From positions 62,001-126,000 of the forward strand of contig JACBFI010000002.1 in assembly GCA_013391385.1 (NCBI GenBank): 64,000 nucleotides of DNA, in the 5' to 3' direction. Positions within the stretch are counted from its first letter, which is position 1, and each line of letters starts with the position of its first letter. Source of the DNA: Sediminibacterium sp. Gen4 (GTDB lineage: Bacteria > Bacteroidota > Bacteroidia > Chitinophagales > Chitinophagaceae). The notes beneath the pieces were generated by a model that made no database searches, was not told where the DNA came from, and saw only the letters and a program-made list of their open reading frames with translations. Shown here one piece after another: positions 43,559-52,394 of this stretch. The translations under genes and the position numbers were made by a program.

Positions 43559-44780
43559 ATTTTAGTAAGTTGTTCACCGTTGCTTCAAATTCCTTCTTCA
43601 ATAACTCATATCTAGACCCAGTTCCCGGACCTTCAAATCCGGCATGTATCTTAGCAACCTTACCTTGCTTATCAATAAAAATAGTGGAAGGAAAAGATTT
43701 GATCTTGGTAAGCTGTGGCAATGTTTTTTCTGTTCTCAAAGTATCCGACACAGTGACACCTGTGAGTAACATTGGGTATTGTACATTGAAGCGCTTCTGG
43801 AATTTTCGCACACTATTACCTGCTAAAACAGGATCTTCATAATATTCATATGCCAATGCCACCACTTCTACACCACGTTCTTTATTCTTTTGATAATATT
43901 CACTCAGAAAAGCAGTCTCGTCCATGCAATTCGGACACCAAGATCCCATGATCTGAACAATCACTACTTTATTCTTAAATCGGTTATCATTAATTGAAAC
44001 GGTTTTCCCATTCAGATCAGGAAAACTAAAATTTAGTCGCTCTTCTCCCTCTTTTAAAAACATAGCCGCAACATCAGGCAATGTTGCTTTGTCATTTTTT
44101 ACAGCTATCCATGGCTCTATACTGGTAGCTCCTGAATAATAATGACCATTTGTAATAGATGTATCGCTATTAATAGTTGCGTTGAAATAATAGGCATGAC
44201 TGCCATCAAATGTAGAGAGCTTTACACGGTCACCATCCACGATACCATATAAGTATCTATAATCACCCGAGGGTGTAATAAAGGTTCCGGAAAGGGTTTT
44301 ACCTTGTTGTATAAATTCTGCAATGGCAGGTCTGGGGGAACCGTCTGCCCGGAAAAAAGTCACTTCCCATTTTCCCGAGATATCGGCAGTTGGTTGATTA
44401 TTGGTTTCGAATCTTGTACTTGTTCCTGCTACCGCTTCAAATGGCATATCAATAAAACCTGCAGTGGCTGCTTTGGTCCAAATACCCGAGAGTTGTTTAT
44501 TATCTTTTTTCACCAGCTTAAAATAAGATTCAAATACCGGCATCGTTACTAATATAGAGTCCCCTTTTATAGTAATATCATCTACTCGAATTTGTTCTTC
44601 TCCATTTTTAATGATCCATTGAAGACTATCACCAGAATTGATTACTTCAAAATTGAAAATAATGTGATTCCCATCTTCACGAAGTAGTTTGGCCTGCCAC
44701 TCCCCCGCTTGTAAATTTTCATTTTGTTTTATGCCACAACTCATCATAAAAAGCATTAGACCTAAGTATATATATTTCAT
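43557..44780 (-). CDS. TlpA-family thioredoxin-like lipoprotein
   Basis: 407 residues. Lipobox MMSC (Cys15). The N-terminal ~250 residues are two related beta-rich segments (GEWQAKLLREDGN... and GKWEVTFFRADGS...), each like a lipocalin or DUF-type sensor fold. The C-terminal part (from ~250) is a thioredoxin fold with the redox motif WCPNC. The TlpA/ResA-like domain reduces disulfides in periplasmic proteins, for example for cytochrome c maturation. It is single, with its own promoter. Confidence 0.9.
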   Translation of the reverse strand: MKYIYLGLMLFMMSCGIKQNENLQAGEWQAKLLREDGNHIIFNFEVINSGDSLQWIIKNGEEQIRVDDITIKGDSILVTMPVFESYFKLVKKDNKQLSGIWTKAATAGFIDMPFEAVAGTSTRFETNNQPTADISGKWEVTFFRADGSPRPAIAEFIQQGKTLSGTFITPSGDYRYLYGIVDGDRVKLSTFDGSHAYYFNATINSDTSITNGHYYSGATSIEPWIAVKNDKATLPDVAAMFLKEGEERLNFSFPDLNGKTVSINDNRFKNKVVIVQIMGSWCPNCMDETAFLSEYYQKNKERGVEVVALAYEYYEDPVLAGNSVRKFQKRFNVQYPMLLTGVTVSDTLRTEKTLPQLTKIKSFPSTIFIDKQGKVAKIHAGFEGPGTGSRYELLKKEFEATVNNLLK

Positions 44781-44797
44781 ATTGCTAATTTGCCTCG

Positions 44798-44805
44798 CAA
44801 AAATA
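44798..44805 (-). promoter_or_regulatory. Candidate -7 element for the TlpA-like gene
   Basis: Minus strand TATTTTTG fits TAnnTTTG and ends 17 bases before the ATG. A TTG lies 16 bases upstream, near the expected -33 distance. Confidence 0.45.
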
Positions 44806-44941
44806 CAATTAGTCTACTAAACAACTATGTTAATCATCAGAGACTCCCAAAATCGTAAAAAGCCATTTCATATAGATATTATGACTGTATGGTTACAAAG
44901 AATGCGTTGCAATGTTTATCTTACGGAAAATCCAAACCATC

Positions 44942-46066
44942 ATGAGAGCTTCTCTACTGTTCTTCATGTGTTTTTATTGTTTATCACTGTTCGCACAAGA
45001 TCATTACTTGCTGGTGGGTACTTATACTACCGGTAAGAGTAAAGGGGTGTATGTATTCAGGTTCAACTCCCAAAACGGGGAAATTCAATGGGTTAGCAGT
45101 ACCGATAGTGCTACCAACCCTTCATTTCTGGCAGTATCACCTGATAAACAAAAAATTTATACAGTCAATGAGACAGGAGGCGAACAATCCGGTTATGTAA
45201 GTGCATATGAGTTTGATGCAGCAACCGGACAATTATATTACATCAACAGTCAGCCAACAGGTGGCGATCACCCTTGTTATGTAACAGTAGACAAAACAGG
45301 AAAATGGGTAATCACCGGAAATTATACCGGAGGCAATATCAGTGTATTTCCTGTTGCCAATGATGGTAGTCTCAAACATTATGTACAAAAGATTCAACAT
45401 ACCGGTAGCAGTATCAATAAAAGCAGACAAGAAAAAGCACATGTGCATGGAACGTTCTTTTCTCCGGATGAGAAATATCTTTTAGTCCCGGATTTGGGAA
45501 CTGATAAATTGATGATGTATCTATTCAATCCCACTGCCAAACAACCATTGAAGCCCGCTTCTATGCCTTTTGCGGCTTCTGCTCCCGGAAGTGGTCCTCG
45601 TCATCTTGATTTTCATCCCAACCAAAAATTTGTGTATCTGTTGGAAGAGTTAACAGGTACTATCAAAGCTTATCGTTATACCAACGGTTATTTAACAGGG
45701 ATTCAACAAATAGCAACACATCCAAAAGATTTCGCCGGACAAGCGGGTAGTGCTGATATTCATGTATCACCCGATGGTAAATTTTTGTACGCGTCTAACC
45801 GAGGCGAAGAAAATAACCTTGCCATCTTTTCCATCGATCAAAATACGGGTAAGCTTACTGCTATCGGTTATCAACCCATTCCCGGAGCAGGTCCTAGAAA
45901 CTTTATCATAGAACCGGGTGGCAACTTTTTATTAGTAGCCAATCAGCAAACCAATAATATTGTTACGTATCGTATCAACAAAGAAACAGGGCTACTACAA
46001 CAATTGATCCGACAAACAGAAGTACCGAGTCCTGTTTGCCTGAAGTTGATTCCTATTCAAGAATAA
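44942..46066 (+). CDS. Secreted lactonase-family beta-propeller (6-phosphogluconolactonase-like)
   Basis: 374 residues from ATG 44942 (MRASLLFFMCFYCLSLFAQ is a signal peptide; the frame stays open 10 codons upstream). Seven-bladed propeller of the YbhE/lactonase type: HYLLVGTYTTGKSKGVYVFRF, NPSFLAVSPDKQKIYTVNE, HPCYVTVDKTGKWVITGNYTGG, GPRHLDFHPNQKFVYLLEE and GPRNFIIEPGGNFLLVANQ. As the protein is exported, it probably hydrolyses a sugar lactone outside the cytoplasm, not the pentose-pathway intermediate. It is 15 bases upstream of the MFS gene: an operon with transporter and trehalase. Confidence 0.9.
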   Translation: MRASLLFFMCFYCLSLFAQDHYLLVGTYTTGKSKGVYVFRFNSQNGEIQWVSSTDSATNPSFLAVSPDKQKIYTVNETGGEQSGYVSAYEFDAATGQLYYINSQPTGGDHPCYVTVDKTGKWVITGNYTGGNISVFPVANDGSLKHYVQKIQHTGSSINKSRQEKAHVHGTFFSPDEKYLLVPDLGTDKLMMYLFNPTAKQPLKPASMPFAASAPGSGPRHLDFHPNQKFVYLLEELTGTIKAYRYTNGYLTGIQQIATHPKDFAGQAGSADIHVSPDGKFLYASNRGEENNLAIFSIDQNTGKLTAIGYQPIPGAGPRNFIIEPGGNFLLVANQQTNNIVTYRINKETGLLQQLIRQTEVPSPVCLKLIPIQE

Positions 46067-46081
46067 TTTCAATTCATCTAT

Positions 46082-47323
46082 ATGCAAAACTGGAAAATAA
46101 AAACATCTTTGTTTCTCAACTATTTTGTATTTGCCATATTGCTTAACAGCGTAGGCACTGTCATTCTGCAAGTACAGCAAAACTTTGGTGTTTCAGAAAG
46201 TGCCGCTTCCACACTCGAAGCTTTTAAGGATTTGAGTATTGCGGCAGTATCTTTTCTGATCTCCTCTTACATTGTCAGAATCGGATATAAAAATGCCATG
46301 CTGATTGCATTAGGATTTATTAGTGTTATTTGTTTCATCATGCCTTTTACAGCCAGTTTCCTAACCACCAAATTATTGTTTGCGGCTGTGGGGTCCTCAT
46401 TTGCGCTGATTAAGATGTCTGTGTACAGCACCATCGGGTTAGTAACAAAAAATGAAAAAGAGCATATCAGCCTGATGAACTTTATTGAGTCTTTTTTCAT
46501 GATCGGTATTCTGACAGGTTATTTTATCTTCAGTTATTTTGTAGATGATACCAATCCACAATCTACCCAATGGCTGAATGTATATTATCTGCTAGGCGGC
46601 ATTTCATTAGCTGCTTTTTTACTACTGCTCTCTGCTTCATTAGATGAATCATCCATACAGGCAAAGGAGCAAAAATCGATGTTGGAAGAGTTTAAAGAAA
46701 TGTTCAAGTTGATGGTGAAGCCGATTGTTTTAGTATTTGTACTCTGTGCATTTTTTTATGTATTGATCGAACAAAGTATCATGAGTTGGTTACCGACTTT
46801 TAACAACAAAGTATTATTGTTACCTGCAGCTTTGAGTATTCAAATGGCAAGTATACTCGCGGGTTCTACTGCATTGGGGCGCTTCTTCGCCGGGTTAGTA
46901 TTGAAAAAACTGAACTGGCTGATCGTATTGATCTCCTGTTTGGTATTAGCTGCAGCATTGGTATTAGTGGCCATTCCTTTGGCTGAAAAAACTACCGGAC
47001 AGCCCATTACCGGTTGGGCTTCAGCTCCTATTGCTGCATTTGTATTTCCCATGATCGGATTATTATTAGCTCCTATTTATCCTGCTGTAAATTCTGTGAT
47101 ACTCAGTACACTACCTACAAAACAACATGGATTGATGTCTGGATTGATCATTATTTTTTCAGCACTGGGTGGCACAACCGGATCTATCATTACAGGAAAT
47201 ATATTTGAACATTACGACGGAAAACAAGCATTTTATTTTTCCTTAATTCCCATGGCCATATTAATTGTATGTCTATTCTTGTTTAACAGACTTCAACAAA
47301 AAGAAAAAGTAATACACAATTAA
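46082..47323 (+). CDS. MFS transporter, probably for a sugar
   Basis: 413 residues, about 12 membrane helices, no signal peptide. Halves are joined by a loop near residue 190-210 (SSIQAKEQKSMLEEFKEMF). The helix GLMSGLIIIFSALGGTTGSIITG and the SALGR motif fit MFS sugar symporters of the FucP-like type. It lies between the lactonase and trehalase genes (15 and 4 bases), so uptake of trehalose or another glucose-containing sugar is a fair guess. Confidence 0.88.
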   Translation: MQNWKIKTSLFLNYFVFAILLNSVGTVILQVQQNFGVSESAASTLEAFKDLSIAAVSFLISSYIVRIGYKNAMLIALGFISVICFIMPFTASFLTTKLLFAAVGSSFALIKMSVYSTIGLVTKNEKEHISLMNFIESFFMIGILTGYFIFSYFVDDTNPQSTQWLNVYYLLGGISLAAFLLLLSASLDESSIQAKEQKSMLEEFKEMFKLMVKPIVLVFVLCAFFYVLIEQSIMSWLPTFNNKVLLLPAALSIQMASILAGSTALGRFFAGLVLKKLNWLIVLISCLVLAAALVLVAIPLAEKTTGQPITGWASAPIAAFVFPMIGLLLAPIYPAVNSVILSTLPTKQHGLMSGLIIIFSALGGTTGSIITGNIFEHYDGKQAFYFSLIPMAILIVCLFLFNRLQQKEKVIHN

Positions 47324-47327
47324 ATTG

Positions 47328-48836
47328 ATGATGTCTAATAGCTACTTACATATTGAATCACTATCGCCATTATATGAAGATGTGCAGCAGTCGGGTATTT
47401 TTACTGATTCAAAATATTTTGTAGATGCTTTACCAAAGTCAAGCATCACCAGTATTCTAGAGCAATATGCTACTGAATGCAAACAATCTTCATTTAGCTT
47501 ATTAAAATTCATACAAGAAAATTTTGTACTTCCGCAAGCACAAGAAGAAGAATACTCATCTGCCAATAAATCAATAGACACTCATTTACATGAACTGTGG
47601 AATGTATTAAAAAGAAACCCCGATGAAACAGGCGGTACATTGATACCGCTACCCTATCCATATATTGTTCCTGGAGGAAGATTCCGCGAGATCTATTATT
47701 GGGATAGTTATTTTACTATGTTGGGTTTAGAAAAGAGTGGCAGACTGGATTTAATAGAAAACATGGTGAGAAACTTTACCTTTCTGATTCAAACTATTGG
47801 ACATATCCCCAATGGTAACAGAACTTACTATATCAGCAGATCACAGCCACCATTTTTTAGTATGATGGTGGGAATATTGCGTACCGCAAAAGGAGACACG
47901 ATATTGGAAGAGTATTTACCTGCACTTGAAAAAGAATACGCTTTCTGGATGAATGGCACTGATAAGCTTTCACCTGCAACACCCACTTTTAGAAGAGTAG
48001 TCTTGATGCCAAATGGCGCCATCTTAAACAGGTATTGGGATGATGATCCTTCTCCCAGACCCGAGGCATACATAGAAGATATTCATGTAGCAAAAACATC
48101 TAACAAAAATCTACAAGAAGTATACAGGCATATTCGAGCAGCGGCTGAATCGGGTTGGGATTTCAGCAGCAGATGGTTTGCTGAAGAGCAACACATGCAT
48201 ACGATACAGACAACTGATATTATTCCTGTTGATCTGAATTGTCTGTTGTTACAGTTGGAGAAAACTTTATTAGCCTGTTATCAGCAAATCAAAAATGAAG
48301 ATGCTATAGAAGTTTTCACAAAAAAAATAAAGAACCGTCAAACAGCCATTCAACAATACTGTTGGAATGAGATAAAAGGATTTTATTTTGACTATCATAT
48401 TCAACAGCAAAAAAATACCAATCGCATTACCATGGCCGGATGCTTTCCATTGTTCCTTGCTGTTGCTGATGATCGACAAGCAGCAGCTGCAGCTGTGGTG
48501 ATCAAAAAACAACTGCTTTCAGCTGGAGGTGTATTAACAACCATCCTTCAAACTGGTCAGCAATGGGACGCCCCCAATGGCTGGGCTCCACTACAATGGG
48601 TTGCTTATAAAGGACTGAGCAATTACGGGCATCATGAACTCGCAGATGAAATAAAAAAGAGGTGGATGCTCTTAAATGAAAATACTTACCAAGAGACCGG
48701 CAAAATGATGGAGAAGTATAACGTACAAGACATACATGCAAAAGCCGGTGGTGGTGAATATCCCAATCAAGATGGTTTTGGCTGGACCAATGGAGTGTAC
48801 TTAGCGATGAGGAATGAAAACGAGAAAAATAAATAA
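47328..48836 (+). CDS. Trehalase (glycoside hydrolase family 37)
   Basis: 502 residues from ATG 47328 (ATG 47331 also possible); no signal peptide, so cytoplasmic. Both GH37 signatures are seen: PGGRFREIYYWDSYF (about 113-127) and QWDAPNGWAPLQW (about 412-424), with the catalytic Asp in DDDPSPRPEAY... and Glu late in GGGEYPNQDGFGWTNGV. It splits trehalose into two glucoses. Last gene of the lactonase-MFS-trehalase operon, so imported trehalose is the likely substrate. Confidence 0.96.
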   Translation: MMSNSYLHIESLSPLYEDVQQSGIFTDSKYFVDALPKSSITSILEQYATECKQSSFSLLKFIQENFVLPQAQEEEYSSANKSIDTHLHELWNVLKRNPDETGGTLIPLPYPYIVPGGRFREIYYWDSYFTMLGLEKSGRLDLIENMVRNFTFLIQTIGHIPNGNRTYYISRSQPPFFSMMVGILRTAKGDTILEEYLPALEKEYAFWMNGTDKLSPATPTFRRVVLMPNGAILNRYWDDDPSPRPEAYIEDIHVAKTSNKNLQEVYRHIRAAAESGWDFSSRWFAEEQHMHTIQTTDIIPVDLNCLLLQLEKTLLACYQQIKNEDAIEVFTKKIKNRQTAIQQYCWNEIKGFYFDYHIQQQKNTNRITMAGCFPLFLAVADDRQAAAAAVVIKKQLLSAGGVLTTILQTGQQWDAPNGWAPLQWVAYKGLSNYGHHELADEIKKRWMLLNENTYQETGKMMEKYNVQDIHAKAGGGEYPNQDGFGWTNGVYLAMRNENEKNK

Positions 48837-48837
48837 G

Positions 48838-48918
48838 CTACGAGCTGCTAGCTACAAGCTACAAGTAAAATCTTTGCATCTTGTGACTTGCAGCTTGTAA
48901 CTTGTAGCTTGTAGCTTT
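48838..48918. repeat. Intergenic palindrome of 7-nt units (family e)
   Basis: GCTACAAGCTACAAG (48851-48865) pairs perfectly with 48901-48915, each two copies of the heptamer GCTACAA or its complement. More degenerate units extend inward on the right (CTTGTAA, CTTGTGA). It starts at the trehalase stop and lies between convergent genes. Confidence 0.8.
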
Positions 48919-48934
48919 CTTCTACCCTGCTTCT

Positions 48935-49342
48935 TTATTCTTGTGCCTTTTTCTTATCTATTTGACTTAACAATCCACCTACAATAGCAATCGCCATACC
49001 CAACATCAGAAAAACATATTGTAGAATATACTCCTCTCCTATGATAATCATTTGAGCAATCACCAACACACAAATAATAGCTCCTTGCACCACTACCACC
49101 GTATGAAAGTGCCTGATTCTTTTTACAACAGTGAAGATGGTGATGATCCCTAATACGCCGATAGATAATAAAATGATCCATCCGGGAGTGGAGAAATCTT
49201 TAAACATAGTTCCATTGAGAAAATAAACAGGTATGCTGAGTGTGCTACCCGTGGGATCAGTAATCAGATGAAATCCCACAAATATAGCTGCACTTGCAGC
49301 CAGCACGAGCATGGCAATGGTTAATTGGCGCGCCGCTTTCAT
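48935..49342 (-). CDS. Small four-helix membrane protein
   Basis: 135 residues with four hydrophobic helices (about 8-25, 55-72, 80-100 and 106-125), basic loops (VKRIRHFH) and a charged tail (DKKKAQE). I do not recognise the family. It is a single gene between the trehalase operon (convergent) and a 135-bp gap, without any pointer to its role. Confidence 0.75.
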   Translation of the reverse strand: MKAARQLTIAMLVLAASAAIFVGFHLITDPTGSTLSIPVYFLNGTMFKDFSTPGWIILLSIGVLGIITIFTVVKRIRHFHTVVVVQGAIICVLVIAQMIIIGEEYILQYVFLMLGMAIAIVGGLLSQIDKKKAQE

Positions 49343-49477
49343 AAACAGAGTTTAGCGTTACAAAAAGTAGATGAGCATTAAGTTAAACAGAAATAAAGCC
49401 TCTTGCAAGTACTAGTTCAAAAACCTGCATAAAATGTCAATTACACGTAGCATTTTCACTTCCGGCGTTCTATAAAG

Positions 49478-50767
49478 CTATTTTATGAAATTACTGCTGC
49501 CTTTTTGTAGTAACACTTCAATATCAAAAACCAATACCTTATTTGGCGGAATATCTTTGCTCCTTGTTCTAATACCATAAGCTTGGGCTGAAGGAATGAT
49601 AACCCTTACTTTACCACCCACCCTACACTTAGGTAGCGCCAATTGCCAACCTCGAATCAATCTCCTTAATGGAAAAGTGGCAGGATTATCTTTCGTTTGA
49701 TCAAAAATAGAACCATCTGTTAATAAAGAACCCTTGTAATGAACAGTAACAGTATCCGTCACTGATACAAAATCGCCCGTGCCTTGTTGTAAAATATGAT
49801 AATAAACCGACTCAATACTTCCTGTTGTATCAATCTTACCGGTCTTAACAGCCATAGCAATTTCTTCCATATCCCTTTTTGCCTGTGCTAAACTATCTGC
49901 GTCCTTGGTATAATCGATGATAGGTGCTTTTGATGTGTTGTTTCTTTTCAAATGATCACCGGATTTTCCTTCTTGCTTTGTAACACCTCCATACCACAAA
50001 TAAAACTGTTCATTGGTTACGCCAGCACCTATATCAGAACGATCTCCTGTCTCATCAGTTGCAAATACAGCATCGGTAAGTGCTACCCATCTGCCATTCT
50101 GTTGTTGTATCCATTGATTACCATATAAAGCCCTGCGTTGTAAATGATCATTACTACCCACAAAGTTTTCATTGAAGGAATGTAAATTGTTCAACCGCTT
50201 GCCATCTTTTGGTGCACAAAAAGCAGCAATCATCTTCCATCTTTGTAATTCTGGGACAAAAAAATAACCTGTGTAGATCGTAGTTTGTGTAGCACTATCA
50301 GGTAAAGCTGTTAACAGGAATTGATAAGTTTGCCCTGCTTTCCAATCATACACCCAGTGACTACGTCCACCTGTACCTTTATTGCTAAAATCATTGGTTA
50401 CTACTCCATCACCTTTTGCCAGCAATTTCACTTTATCCTCTTCGGCTACTTTGTTTCTATCAATCGTTTCATCACCTGCATCCGAAACAGAAAAAATCAC
50501 CCTTCTTTCTTTTTCACTATTGACTTGAATACCAAAATAACCTCTGGAAAATCCATTGACCATATAAAAACTGTGCAGATGATCATGTCCATTTGGCACC
50601 GTTAGTTCATTATAAAATCCAATTGCCCGAATACTATCTGCTAATGGATACCTTAGATGAACAGAAGCAGCATGTAATCTTGACTTTTGATTAGACCGTA
50701 ATTCTTGTGCAGAAGTTGTAATAAAGCTAAAAACTAAAAAGCTGAATAAAGCAAAAAAGCAGCGCAT
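49478..50767 (-). CDS. Secreted DUF3472 protein fused to an FKBP-type prolyl isomerase
   Basis: 429 residues from ATG 50767 (the longer frame from 50848 adds no signal peptide). MRCFFALFSFLVFSFITTSAQ is the signal peptide. Residues about 25-285 fit DUF5077/DUF3472 (YPLADSIRAIGFYNELTVP ... SFYMVNGFSRGYFGIQVNS, then YFFVPELQRWKMIAAFCAP). After a Lys/Asp-rich linker, the last ~90 residues are an FKBP domain (VTVHYKGSLLTDGSIFDQT, LIRGWQLALPKCRVGGKVRVIIPSAQAYG, PPNKVLVFDIEVL). DUF3472 is often linked to carbohydrate proteins; a link with a foldase is unusual. Periplasmic or outer-membrane location. Confidence 0.88.
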   Translation of the reverse strand: MRCFFALFSFLVFSFITTSAQELRSNQKSRLHAASVHLRYPLADSIRAIGFYNELTVPNGHDHLHSFYMVNGFSRGYFGIQVNSEKERRVIFSVSDAGDETIDRNKVAEEDKVKLLAKGDGVVTNDFSNKGTGGRSHWVYDWKAGQTYQFLLTALPDSATQTTIYTGYFFVPELQRWKMIAAFCAPKDGKRLNNLHSFNENFVGSNDHLQRRALYGNQWIQQQNGRWVALTDAVFATDETGDRSDIGAGVTNEQFYLWYGGVTKQEGKSGDHLKRNNTSKAPIIDYTKDADSLAQAKRDMEEIAMAVKTGKIDTTGSIESVYYHILQQGTGDFVSVTDTVTVHYKGSLLTDGSIFDQTKDNPATFPLRRLIRGWQLALPKCRVGGKVRVIIPSAQAYGIRTRSKDIPPNKVLVFDIEVLLQKGSSNFIK

Positions 50768-50822
50768 GTGTTTGGTATTAATAGAACCAAACTTAGTGAA
50801 ACATGATGACAGTAGCAGTTTA

Positions 50823-50885
50823 TTGCCACTGAGGACACTGAAAAGCACAGAAAAATTCAGTGTACCTCTGTGCCCTCAGTGGCAA
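50823..50885. repeat. Intergenic palindrome of about 10-nt units (CACAGAG family), second copy
   Basis: TTGCCACTGAGG (50823-50834) pairs perfectly with 50874-50885. Internal units CACTGAGG, CACTGAAAAG and CACAGAAAAA follow each other at 9-10 nt. It lies between two genes on the same strand, downstream of GH1 (stop 50897). Confidence 0.7.
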
Positions 50886-50896
50886 CATAACTCTAC

Positions 50897-52258
50897 TCAA
50901 ATCCTATTATGCAGAAAATCTCTAAACCAATATCCCGACTGTTTAATCGTCCGAAGTTGTGTTTCAAAATCTACATGCACCAATCCAAAACGTGCCTGAT
51001 AACCTTCTGCCCATTCAAAATTATCAGTGAGTGTCCAGGCAAAATAACCACCGATATTAACCCCCTCTTTTTTCGCCCGCAACGCAGCATTTAAATATTG
51101 TTGAAAATATTGAACACGATCAGTATCATTGATAACACCTTGTGTAATATGATCTTTGAATGCAGCACCGCTTTCTGAAATAATGATCTGTTTAACCCCT
51201 CCATACAGCCAAAAACGCTTGATCATTCTATAAAAACTATCCGGGTTAATCTCCCAACCCATGGCAGTATGAGGAACTTTTCGTGTCACCGCTCTTACTT
51301 CGGATGCTTGTACAAATGGAATCAGTGGATTGTATTTTACAGTCGTACTGAAATAATTCTGTATGCCAATGAAATCAAAATTAAACTGCATCCTTTCTGT
51401 ATACTTCCATGCTTTGTTGTGGAGATGCAACTTATCTAATAAGGTAAATCCGGGTTCCTGCGGATAGCCTCTTCCCAATAATGGTTCAATGAATAATCGA
51501 TTCAATAAGATATCTGCTCTTCTTGCAGCTTTTACATCTTCTTCTTTTTGGGTAAAAGGCATGACTTCACTGCAAGAAAAACTAGTACCAATATTGGCGC
51601 GTGGAATATTGGCTCTGATGATTCTACCTCCTTCAGCCTGACAAAGCACGGCATTGTGTATTGCCGGTAAGAAATGGCTGAGACCTGTCTTTCCCGGAGC
51701 ATGTTTACCCAGCATATAACCCAATGAGGTAAAACCCATGGGTTCATTCAATACGATCCAATTTTTTACCCGATCACCAAATGCATCTGTACAAACTTGA
51801 ACAAATCTTGTGAACCATTTCAACATCTGATGACTCGCCCAGCCTCCGTCTTTTTGCAGTGCTGCAGGAAGATCCCAATGGTACAATGTTACAAATGGCA
51901 CTAATCCCAGTTGTAAACATTCATCGATCACACGATCATAAAAAGCAATGCCCTCTTTATTGATCTTACCTATTCCTTCGGGAAGAATACGGCTCCAGGA
52001 AATAGAAAACCTGAAACTATTGAAACCCATTGCTTTCACAAGCATGAGATCATCTTTGTAACGGTAATAAAAATCACAAGCAACAGAAGGCTTTCCATGA
52101 CCTTTGATCTTACCCTGCCGCTTTGCAAACTGATCCCAAATAGATGCACCCCGGCCATCTATATTCCAGGCACCCTCATTTTGTGCTGCAGAAATGGCTA
52201 CACCCCATAAAAAATCTTTACCGAAAGACTGTTTGAGTAATGCGTGTTGTTGATGCAA
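50897..52258 (-). CDS. GH1 beta-glucosidase
   Basis: 453 residues, TTG start (TGA lies upstream in frame, with no ATG between); no signal peptide, so cytoplasmic. TIM barrel of family 1: FLWGVAISAAQNEGAWN near the start, NSFRFSISWSRILP, acid/base Glu172 in VLNEP and nucleophile Glu362 in IIISESG (usual form ITENG). FAWTLTDNFEWAEGY is the aglycone-side block. It hydrolyses beta-glucosides such as cellobiose or laminaribiose and could finish GH16 products, though uptake has not been shown here. Confidence 0.94.
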   Translation of the reverse strand: MHQQHALLKQSFGKDFLWGVAISAAQNEGAWNIDGRGASIWDQFAKRQGKIKGHGKPSVACDFYYRYKDDLMLVKAMGFNSFRFSISWSRILPEGIGKINKEGIAFYDRVIDECLQLGLVPFVTLYHWDLPAALQKDGGWASHQMLKWFTRFVQVCTDAFGDRVKNWIVLNEPMGFTSLGYMLGKHAPGKTGLSHFLPAIHNAVLCQAEGGRIIRANIPRANIGTSFSCSEVMPFTQKEEDVKAARRADILLNRLFIEPLLGRGYPQEPGFTLLDKLHLHNKAWKYTERMQFNFDFIGIQNYFSTTVKYNPLIPFVQASEVRAVTRKVPHTAMGWEINPDSFYRMIKRFWLYGGVKQIIISESGAAFKDHITQGVINDTDRVQYFQQYLNAALRAKKEGVNIGGYFAWTLTDNFEWAEGYQARFGLVHVDFETQLRTIKQSGYWFRDFLHNRI

Positions 52259-52394
52259 AAGCTGAATTTTATACGAAATTCATCCATTGGCTCAACGCTT
52301 CCATATTAAGGATTTGTTACGCACTAAAAAACAGTGAATGAATGATTTGGGGGCATTTCCGCTTAATTTCTAGGGTATTTGTACATTTAAGCCT

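Noticed and set aside
48838-48918. Possible CRISPR-like or simple tandem array (repeated GCTACAA words)
   Set aside because: Units are 7 nt with no spacers and the array folds on itself. It is a palindrome, not a CRISPR.
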